Below, one piece after another: positions 1 through 5,965 of a stretch of DNA of 9,416 bases (its first letter is position 1; the number at the start of each line of letters is the position of its first letter). The notes beneath the pieces are model-generated. The model saw only the letters and a list, made by a program, of their open reading frames with translations. It ran no database searches and had not been told where the DNA came from. A program made the position numbers and the translations under genes. The DNA is from Candidatus Omnitrophota bacterium. Lineage in GTDB: Bacteria; Omnitrophota; Gorgyraeia; Aquiviventales; Aquiviventaceae. The DNA is taken from the NCBI GenBank assembly GCA_016180605.1, contig JACPAW010000009.1:1-9416 (forward strand). Reading direction: 5' to 3'.

Positions 1-4
1 CTGC

Positions 5-84
5 CACAGCACCATCCCACACGTCCTCGCCGCGCCGCACTATCGGCGTCGTCGGCTGCGGCGTGTGGGAGCCCTGGTGCTGTG
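5..84. repeat. GC-rich long imperfect inverted repeat (hairpin)
   Basis: The arm at 5-23 pairs with the arm at 62-84: ten pairs (5-14 with 75-84) and nine pairs (15-23 with 62-70), interrupted only by a four-base bulge at 71-74. The loop holds a smaller hairpin (33-37 with 44-48). Bases 1-90 contain 64 G or C, clearly more than the genes that follow. There is no T-tract after the stem, so it is not a standard intrinsic terminator. It could be a small palindromic repeat, the end of an insertion element, or a regulatory hairpin closing an upstream transcript. The folding is read directly from the bases; its nature is unknown. Confidence 0.6.
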
Positions 85-124
85 TCACCCGTCAAATTAG
101 GACAGTACCGAACCTGCCCTTGCC

Positions 125-153
125 TTGTGAAGTGCCTTTGCGGCGAGTACAAT
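125..153 (+). promoter_or_regulatory. sigma70-type promoter for the SIMPL gene
   Basis: A TTGTGA -35 box (125-130, four of six matches) is separated by 17 bases from a TACAAT -10 box (148-153, five of six matches). The predicted start of transcription is near 160, just ahead of the purine-rich ribosome binding site at about 163-172 and the ATG at 176. The in-frame ATG at 152 lies inside the -10 box, which argues for translation starting at 176. Predicted from consensus only. Confidence 0.55.
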
Positions 154-175
154 GGAGCCAAAAAGGGGAGGAATC

Positions 176-922
176 ATGCGTTATAGCGTGCGCATTGGCT
201 TAGGTTGTGTGATGGCGGTGCTTATGGCTTCATCCGCAAGGGCGCAGGAAGCAGGGCAATCGCGTCTGATCACGGTCAATGGGCATGCGGAAGTCAAAGT
301 CGTACCCGATGAAGTCATCCTCACGCTCGGGGTTGAAACGCGGGATAAGGACTTGAACGTTGCGAAAGTCAGCAACGACGATCGGGTCAAAAAAATATTC
401 GAAGTGGCAAAGCGTTTTGAGATCGATCCAAAAGATGTGCAGACAGAGCACATCAACATCCACCCGCGCTACCGTGATGATGACGCACGTTCGGAACTCC
501 TTGCTTACTTAGTTCGAAAAACAGTGGTCATCACTCTAAGGGATTTGGCCAAGTTCGAGATGTTGTTAAGTGCTGCCTTGGAGGCCGGAGCGAATTATGT
601 GCATGGAATTGACTTTCGCACCACTGAGCTGCGCCGGCATCGCGATGAGGCCCGTGCACTGGCAATTCACGCGGCTAAGGATAAAGCCGTGGCACTGGCC
701 GGTGAGCTTGGCGAAATCGTAGGACGCGCCCATGCTATCCGAGAGGACCAAGCGACCTGGTGGTCTTGGTACGGCCAATGGGGAACGCAATGGGCAGGCA
801 ACTTGATGGCACAAAATGTCATCCCCTCTCCCAGTGCTGATGCTGGGGCAGAAGAAACCACCATTGCTCCCGGCCAGATTACCGTAGCGGCCCTCGTTAC
901 TATCGAATTCGAACTTCAGTAG
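176..922 (+). CDS. secreted SIMPL-domain (DUF541/YggE-like) protein
   Basis: The 248-residue product starts with a signal peptide (basic MRYSVR, a hydrophobic stretch to about residue 20, then an SARAQ-type cleavage region near residues 21-24), so it should be periplasmic or membrane-associated. The mature part begins with the conserved TVNGHAEV and PDEV segments of the SIMPL (DUF541) family and keeps the later pattern of a long helix rich in A, K and R (about residues 158-185, EARALAIHAAKDKA) and a final strand, VTIEFELQ. Length is normal for the family. Family members such as YggE are tied loosely to stress; no enzymatic activity is established. The ATG at 176 was chosen over the one at 152 because a strong GGGGAGGA ribosome binding site lies just before it and because the earlier ATG overlaps the -10 box. 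A tryptophan-rich stretch near residues 194-206 (WWSWYGQW, then W) is distinctive. The gap of 196 bp downstream suggests it is transcribed separately from the polysaccharide genes. Confidence 0.88.
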   Translation: MRYSVRIGLGCVMAVLMASSARAQEAGQSRLITVNGHAEVKVVPDEVILTLGVETRDKDLNVAKVSNDDRVKKIFEVAKRFEIDPKDVQTEHINIHPRYRDDDARSELLAYLVRKTVVITLRDLAKFEMLLSAALEAGANYVHGIDFRTTELRRHRDEARALAIHAAKDKAVALAGELGEIVGRAHAIREDQATWWSWYGQWGTQWAGNLMAQNVIPSPSADAGAEETTIAPGQITVAALVTIEFELQ

Positions 923-955
923 AAATCTTCATTCAGTAGAAACCTTCAGCAGAAA
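915..955. repeat. three short direct repeats over the SIMPL stop codon
   Basis: TTCAGTAGAAA occurs at 915-925 and again at 932-942, and a one-base variant (TTCAGCAGAAA) at 945-955. The first copy contains the real CAG TAG end of the SIMPL gene, so the following copies look like local duplications of the gene's 3' end. Read directly from the bases; probably slippage products with no known function. Confidence 0.7.
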
Positions 956-1006
956 CACCGTTTCCATCCCACTCCAATCTTTCGCATTTCCCCCGCTTTC
1001 TTCCAC

Positions 1007-1058
1007 ATAACAAAGTTGTAATAGAAAAGTCAGTGGCTCGTAACAAAAACTTTGTTAT
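1007..1058. promoter_or_regulatory. TAACAAA repeat cluster, candidate operator of the polysaccharide operon
   Basis: An exact 11-base inverted repeat, ATAACAAAGTT (1007-1017) with AACTTTGTTAT (1048-1058), spans 52 bases. A third TAACAAA copy at 1041-1047 forms a perfect seven-pair palindrome with TTTGTTA at 1051-1057 (three-base centre). The two direct copies are 33 bases apart, about three helical turns, which would put bound proteins on the same face of the DNA. It lies 61 bases before the dehydrogenase start, in the only long gap ahead of the gene run. I see no convincing -35/-10 pair here, so the promoter itself is unassigned. An operator role is inferred from symmetry and position; the AT-rich stem lacks the GC content and T-tract of a terminator. 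Confidence 0.45.
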
Positions 1059-1118
1059 TGTCTCTGCGATCATTGGCGCAAGAAAGCAATTCAAAAAGAA
1101 TACGAAGCGGAGGCTGAA

Positions 1119-2639
1119 ATGGCTCATTTGCGGATGGGGCGTAGGGAAGCGGCAAATCGGAATGTTGTGGAAACGATAGAGCCGAAATCACATCCCGTAC
1201 GGTCCTGGGCGGAGGATGAGGATGTCACCCTGGATCCGACGCGCGATTTGTTCTCGATTCAATTTAATGGGAAAAAGCGCAGTGCCGCGTTTGAGGTCAC
1301 AGGCAATCCATGCCCGATGCGCTCCTCGGTCCTCGCGGAGCTAGATAAGCGGATTCGCAATAAGAGTGCGCGTATTGGCATTATGGGTATGGGTTACGTC
1401 GGATTGCCACTTGCGACTGAATTCGCCGAAAGTGGTTTTTCGGTGACCGGAATTGACTTGAATGAAGAGCGCGTCAAGCAGGTTAATGCCGGCGCTTCCT
1501 ATATACCGGATGTGTCCGGCGATCAGCTCACCTGTCTGGTAACAGCCAAGCGGTTATCAGCGGTGAGCGGATATGAAGTTTTATCCGAGCTAGATGTCAT
1601 CATCATGTGTGTTCCCACACCGCTTCGTAAAACTCGGGATCCGGATATTTCCTTTATCGTTGCGGCTGCAGAGCAAATTGCCAAACATGCCCGTCCAGGC
1701 CAACTGATCATTCTGGAGAGCACGACTTATCCGGGGACGACTCAGGAGGTTATTCTCCCGTTGCTGCAATCAGACGGTTCGCTTAAAGCAGGTCAGGATT
1801 TCTGCTTGGCTTTTTCTCCAGAGCGGGTGGACCCAGGCAATGTCCAATTTCCCATCAAACGCATTCCCAAAGTCATCGGCGGTGTGACCCCTACCTGCCA
1901 GCAAATGGCCATGCAGTTGTATCGGCAAATCATGCAGAGAGTCGTCTCCGTCTCTTCTCCTACTGTTGCGGAAATGGTCAAGTTGTTTGAGAACACGTTT
2001 CGTGCGGTGAATATCGCTCTTGCCAATGAAATGGCGCTTTTGTGCAACAGACTGGGAATCGATGTTTGGGAGGTCGTCGATGGGGCTAAGACCAAACCGT
2101 TTGGCTTCATGGCGTTTTATCCAGGGCCAGGCATCGGCGGGCATTGTATTCCAAAAGACCCCATGTACTTGGCATGGAAGGCGAGATTGCACGGGTTCGA
2201 GCCGCGTCTCATTGATTTGGCCGATCAAATCAACCGCCAGATGCCGCACCATGTCGTAGGACGGGTTGCGCAAGCATTGAATGACCGCAAAAAATCTTTG
2301 AACGGCGCGCACATTCTCCTTATCGGCCTCGCTTATAAAAAAGACGTCAATGATATGCGCGAGTCGCCCACCTTCGAGGTTGCAGAGGCTCTGGTTCAGA
2401 AAGGAGCTTCCGTGAGCTACCATGATCCGTATATCCCCAGCGCTGCCTTCAATGGCAACCCCTTGCATTCCACTGCCTTAAGTCCCGAAAGGCTGCAAGC
2501 AACCGACTGCGTCGTTCTCTTAACCAATCACACTTCTTTGGATTACGACCAGATCCTGCAACATGCCCCACTGATTGTGGACACCCGTCATCAATACGGG
2601 TTAGCCCAGCAGCGCAACGGCCACGTGGTCGGCCTGTAA
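1119..2639 (+). CDS. UDP-HexNAc 6-dehydrogenase (WbpA/TviB type)
   Basis: This 506-residue protein belongs to the UDP-glucose/GDP-mannose dehydrogenase superfamily, which oxidises C6 of a nucleotide sugar to a carboxylate in two NAD+-dependent steps. The Rossmann motif G90-M-G92-Y-V-G95 binds NAD. The central helix contains LFENTFRAVNIALANE (289-304), and the active-site segment PGPGIGGHCIPKDP (335-348) carries the catalytic cysteine, C343. The C-terminal UDP-binding domain follows (from about 395, LIGLAYKKDVNDMRESP). The active-site segment matches WbpA/TviB-type UDP-GlcNAc dehydrogenases better than HasB/Ugd-type UDP-glucose dehydrogenases, so UDP-HexNAc is the more likely substrate, but this is not proven. 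The start at 1119 has a GCGGAGG ribosome binding site (1107-1113). It yields an unusual N-terminal extension of about 70 residues before the usual start of the family; the alternative ATG at 1317 (residue 67) would give a typical length but has no clear ribosome binding site. First gene of the run, 23 bases before glmS. Confidence 0.87.
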   Translation: MAHLRMGRREAANRNVVETIEPKSHPVRSWAEDEDVTLDPTRDLFSIQFNGKKRSAAFEVTGNPCPMRSSVLAELDKRIRNKSARIGIMGMGYVGLPLATEFAESGFSVTGIDLNEERVKQVNAGASYIPDVSGDQLTCLVTAKRLSAVSGYEVLSELDVIIMCVPTPLRKTRDPDISFIVAAAEQIAKHARPGQLIILESTTYPGTTQEVILPLLQSDGSLKAGQDFCLAFSPERVDPGNVQFPIKRIPKVIGGVTPTCQQMAMQLYRQIMQRVVSVSSPTVAEMVKLFENTFRAVNIALANEMALLCNRLGIDVWEVVDGAKTKPFGFMAFYPGPGIGGHCIPKDPMYLAWKARLHGFEPRLIDLADQINRQMPHHVVGRVAQALNDRKKSLNGAHILLIGLAYKKDVNDMRESPTFEVAEALVQKGASVSYHDPYIPSAAFNGNPLHSTALSPERLQATDCVVLLTNHTSLDYDQILQHAPLIVDTRHQYGLAQQRNGHVVGL

Positions 2640-2662
2640 CATCCACCCCCTAAGGAGATGCC

Positions 2663-4501
2663 ATGTGCGGGATTGTAGGGTATATCGGAAATTCCTCTGT
2701 AGGACCCATTCTTTTTGAGAGTCTCAGCCGATTGGAATATCGAGGGTACGACTCTGCAGGAATCGCCCTTCTCAATGGCCATGGCATCGAAGTCCACAAG
2801 CGGGTAGGCAAATTAAAGGGACTGATAGAGGGGACATCGCAGTTGCCACTTCGAGGACATCTGGGGCTTGGTCACACCCGATGGGCTACTCATGGCGAAC
2901 CCTCCGAGACCAACGCCCATCCGCATCTCGATTGCCAGGGGCGCTTGGCGATTGTCCATAACGGGATCATTGAAAACTATAGGGAATTGAAAGAGAGACT
3001 CCTCGATCAAGGGCATCGTTTCCAGTCTCAGACCGATACCGAAGTTATTGCTCACCTGGTGGAACATTATTCCAGAAGCCTGTCTTTGCGGGATGCTTTC
3101 CGAAAGGCGCTGCAAGAGCTGCAAGGCTCCTACGCTCTTTGTCTTTTAGCGACCGATGACCCGGAGCGGCTCTATGGAGCACGGCTCGGAAGCCCCCTTA
3201 TTTTAGGAATAGGCAAAAACGAGATGTTTTTAGCAAGCGATGTGCCGGCTGTGTTGGGGCGGACGAGGGAAATTATGTATTTAAATGACAGGGAAGTGGT
3301 GGAATTGAGCCAGAACTCTCTTCAGATCAGTACGTTGGATGGCAATCCCATAGATCGGCAACCTTCCCGGATCGATTGGGACATTGCCTGCGCCCAAAAA
3401 AGCGGTTTCAAGCACTTTATGCTTAAAGAAATCCATGAGCAGCCTAATACCATTGAGCAAACCATCCTCAATCGGCTTGACTGGCAGATCCAGCAGGTGC
3501 GCTTTGATGAGCGGACCAACCACTTTCTTGAAAGGCTCAGTCCAGACGAGCAGTTCGTCATCATCGCTTGCGGGACCGCCTACCACGCCGCATTAGTTGG
3601 AGAATATATGCTGGAGGAATTCGCCGAGATGGCGGTGGATGTCGATTTGGCCAGCGAATTCCGTTATCGAAAGCCGAGATTAAACCGCCACACGACAGTC
3701 TTGGCTATTAGCCAGTCCGGGGAAACGGCGGACACTCTTGCCGGTATCCGGCTGGCGAAGGAGCAAGGGGCGAAGGTATTATCCATCTGCAATGTCGTAG
3801 GTTCCTCCGTGGCCCGGGAATCCGACGCCGTCCTCTTCACGCATGCAGGTCCGGAAATAGCGGTGGCTTCGACCAAGGCTTATACGGCACAGCTGACGGT
3901 TTTAGCTTTACTGACAATGTATTTGGCAAATGCACGCCAACTTCTTAAGGATCCTGAAAAGCTCCAATTCTTCCGTACTTTCCGTAAGCTTCCAGAATTA
4001 GCCCGCTTGGCGTTAAACGCGGAAGCCGACATCCAAAAAATCGCGTTTTTCTACGCCGATAGCGAAAATTTCTACTATCTAGGCAGGAAATACAATTTTC
4101 CTTCTGCTCTCGAAGGGGCCCTGAAGCTTAAAGAAATTTGCCCGAAAATCCATGCGGAAGGATACGCGGCAGGAGAAATGAAGCATGGCCCCATTGCACT
4201 GATTCGGCCGGGATGGCCTGTTCTTTTCATCGCAACCGACTCTAATGTGTATGACAAGGTGATCTCCAATATTGAAGAAACGCGTGCACGAAAAGCATCG
4301 TGCGTGGTCATTGCTTCAGAGGGAAACCGCTCGATTCGTTCCTACGCGGACCACGTCATTGAGGTGCCAAAAACGGAAGAAATCTTTTCACCCATTCTGA
4401 CAGCCATTCCACTTCAGCTGCTGGCTTATTACATTGCGGATCTTAACGGTTGTGATGTGGATCAACCCCCCAATTTAGCAAAGAGCGTAACAGTGGAGTA
4501 A
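2663..4501 (+). CDS. glmS: glutamine--fructose-6-phosphate aminotransferase (isomerizing)
   Basis: This cytoplasmic enzyme converts fructose-6-phosphate and glutamine to glucosamine-6-phosphate, the first committed step to UDP-GlcNAc. The protein starts with MCGIVGYIG, where Cys2 becomes the N-terminal nucleophile of the glutaminase domain. HTRWATHG (71-78), HNGIIEN (99-105) and D126 complete the glutamine site. Two SIS sugar-isomerase domains follow (about 290-430, with SQSGET at 350-355; and about 463-600, with EGYAAGEMKHGP at 499-510). The tail NLAKSVTVE is that of E. coli GlmS, with K607 in the place of the Schiff-base lysine (K603 in E. coli). At 612 residues it is full length with all key residues. 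An AAGGAG ribosome binding site (2652-2657) precedes the ATG by five bases. Only 23 bases separate it from the dehydrogenase, so there is no room for a glmS ribozyme. Placement among polysaccharide genes suggests dedicated precursor supply; whether it is the cell's only glmS cannot be told. Confidence 0.97.
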   Translation: MCGIVGYIGNSSVGPILFESLSRLEYRGYDSAGIALLNGHGIEVHKRVGKLKGLIEGTSQLPLRGHLGLGHTRWATHGEPSETNAHPHLDCQGRLAIVHNGIIENYRELKERLLDQGHRFQSQTDTEVIAHLVEHYSRSLSLRDAFRKALQELQGSYALCLLATDDPERLYGARLGSPLILGIGKNEMFLASDVPAVLGRTREIMYLNDREVVELSQNSLQISTLDGNPIDRQPSRIDWDIACAQKSGFKHFMLKEIHEQPNTIEQTILNRLDWQIQQVRFDERTNHFLERLSPDEQFVIIACGTAYHAALVGEYMLEEFAEMAVDVDLASEFRYRKPRLNRHTTVLAISQSGETADTLAGIRLAKEQGAKVLSICNVVGSSVARESDAVLFTHAGPEIAVASTKAYTAQLTVLALLTMYLANARQLLKDPEKLQFFRTFRKLPELARLALNAEADIQKIAFFYADSENFYYLGRKYNFPSALEGALKLKEICPKIHAEGYAAGEMKHGPIALIRPGWPVLFIATDSNVYDKVISNIEETRARKASCVVIASEGNRSIRSYADHVIEVPKTEEIFSPILTAIPLQLLAYYIADLNGCDVDQPPNLAKSVTVE

Positions 4502-4514
4502 CTGTGGAGTAACT
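4493..4514. repeat. perfect 11-base tandem duplication over the glmS stop codon
   Basis: GTGGAGTAACT at 4493-4503 is repeated exactly at 4504-4514. The first copy encodes the last Val-Glu and the TAA of glmS; the second lies out of frame in the gap, directly before the GGAGAG ribosome binding site of the next gene. It looks like a recent replication-slippage duplication. Read directly from the bases. Confidence 0.85.
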
Positions 4515-4528
4515 ACGGAGAGCATTCT

Positions 4529-5965
4529 ATGGATGCCCCAAGATTTTTTACGGATCGGCTGGCGCGTGATATCTGGATTGCCCGATTGAAGAGAAAGGAA
4601 GTATCTCACCAGGTGGCTCGGGTTCTGAAATGGCTTCGCCCGGGACTAAAAGTAAAACGCTGGTTTGTGCTTTCGGCAGCAGGAGCTTTGGTTTTTGGTG
4701 TCAGTGGTGCTTATCTATTATCGGATTCGGAATTTGCCCCCCGATGGTTCGGTTTTGTAGGAAGCGGGGTGGGTTTATTGGCGATGCTTTTTGGACTGAT
4801 TATGACGATCCGCTCTCTGCTAGAAGCGGTCTCGCCGCCTTCTCAGCGCGAGTTGGTGGATGTGGTTTTTCAGCGGCGTCATCTGCAGAAGGGGATGAAA
4901 ATTGTCGCAATCGGAGGGGGAACCGGTTTATCTACTTTCCTGCAAGGGATGAAGGCCTATACGCACAACATGACCGCAGTCGTCACGGTTGCGGATGACG
5001 GAGGAAGCTCCGGGCGCTTGCGTGAAGAATTCGGAATCTTGCCCCCTGGAGATATTCGAAACTGTTTGGTGGCATTGGCCGATGCGGAGCCTCTGATGCA
5101 GCGGTTGTTTCAGCACCGCTTTGTGGAAGGCTCCGGCCTGCGCGGCCACAGTTTCGGCAATCTGTTTATTGCCGTTTTGACGCAAATGACGGGTGATTTT
5201 AAGTACGCCATCCAGGCTGCCAGCCGAGTGCTTGCCATCCGTGGAAATGTGGTTCCTTCGACTTACGCCAAAGTACGGCTGGTGGCCGAGCACGATGATG
5301 GCAGCATCACCAGCGGAGAATCCAAAATTTCAGAGGCCCTTCGGCTTATTCGGAGACTTTGGCTTGAACCCAATGACCCGATACCGAGTTCGGAAGCCTT
5401 AAGTGCGATTGAGGAAGCGGATGTCATCGTGATCGGACCAGGATCGCTCTTTACCAGTGTGATTCCGAATTTGCTTGTTCCAGGATTGATGGAGGCCATC
5501 GTTCATTCCTTGGCCCTAAAGGTCTATGTGTGTAATATCATGACCCAATTCCGCGAAACCCATGGCCTGAGTGCGAGCGGCCACGTGGAAGCACTGATTG
5601 CGCATACCCATCCCCAAATCTTTCAAGCCTGCGTGGTCAACACGGCATTGGTGCCCGAACCGCTGCTTTCGATGTATGAGGCAGAACAGGCTTTCCAAGT
5701 CGTTCCGGACATCGATCGGATCCAGGCTTTGGGCTATCCGGTAGTCACAGAGGACCTGATCAATGCCAATGACTACGTCCGGCATGACCCTGAGAAATTG
5801 GCTCGCTTGATCAGTCAGCTCGCCAAGCCGCGTGCGGAATTTTTGTTGCAGCGGTTTAACGACACCACGGCAGCTTTTTCATTATCCACTCATGTGCTTT
5901 CCAATGGAAACTCCAACGGGAGCTTTCATCACGAGGATGCGCTGGCAGTTGGTGGATCCCGATGA
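4529..5965 (+). CDS. membrane-anchored YvcK/GlmR-family UDP-sugar-binding protein
   Basis: The 478-residue product has two parts. Residues 1-120 hold a basic segment (WLRPGLKVKRW, 35-45) and two predicted membrane helices (about 45-65 and 73-95). From residue 123 a complete YvcK/CofD-like domain follows: AIGGGTGLSTFL (127-138), VADDGGSSGRLREEFGILPPGDIRN (154-178, given here by its positions and start VADDGGSSGRL), LRGHSFGNLF, VIGPGSLFTSVIPN and ETHGLSA. The Bacillus and Listeria members (YvcK/GlmR) lack the membrane part, bind UDP-GlcNAc, are needed on gluconeogenic carbon sources, and GlmR has been reported to stimulate GlmS. N-terminal membrane segments are, from memory, seen in homologues from other phyla such as cyanobacteria. 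Direct placement after glmS fits a UDP-GlcNAc sensor tied to precursor supply, here fixed at the membrane where the synthase works. Ribosome binding site GGAGAG (4517-4522). The gene overlaps the next by four bases (ATGA). Confidence 0.88.
   Translation: MDAPRFFTDRLARDIWIARLKRKEVSHQVARVLKWLRPGLKVKRWFVLSAAGALVFGVSGAYLLSDSEFAPRWFGFVGSGVGLLAMLFGLIMTIRSLLEAVSPPSQRELVDVVFQRRHLQKGMKIVAIGGGTGLSTFLQGMKAYTHNMTAVVTVADDGGSSGRLREEFGILPPGDIRNCLVALADAEPLMQRLFQHRFVEGSGLRGHSFGNLFIAVLTQMTGDFKYAIQAASRVLAIRGNVVPSTYAKVRLVAEHDDGSITSGESKISEALRLIRRLWLEPNDPIPSSEALSAIEEADVIVIGPGSLFTSVIPNLLVPGLMEAIVHSLALKVYVCNIMTQFRETHGLSASGHVEALIAHTHPQIFQACVVNTALVPEPLLSMYEAEQAFQVVPDIDRIQALGYPVVTEDLINANDYVRHDPEKLARLISQLAKPRAEFLLQRFNDTTAAFSLSTHVLSNGNSNGSFHHEDALAVGGSR

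Noticed and set aside
5..84. Integron attC site
   Set aside because: The stem is long and palindromic but lacks the GTTRRRY / RYYYAAC core sites, and no integrase or cassette gene is present.
1..100. 3' end of an upstream protein gene
   Set aside because: Two forward frames are open here, one ending at a TAG at 98-100, but the translations are arginine-rich low-information strings dictated by the palindrome; nothing recognisable supports a gene.
1041..1058. Intrinsic terminator for the SIMPL gene
   Set aside because: The palindrome TAACAAA/TTTGTTA is AT-rich with no GC stem and is not followed by a T-tract, so an operator is more plausible.
1073..1090. TTGGC...GC element resembling a sigma54 promoter
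   Set aside because: The GG and GC pairs are one base too close for the required -24/-12 spacing and the rest of the consensus is poor.
1770..2468. Open frame of 232 codons on the minus strand
   Set aside because: It lies entirely inside the dehydrogenase gene, whose motifs are intact on the plus strand, and the antisense translation shows no recognisable domain; it is a codon-bias shadow.
2640..2662. Possible glmS ribozyme upstream of glmS
   Set aside because: Only 23 bases separate glmS from the previous gene, far too short for the ribozyme core, and nothing resembling it is seen.
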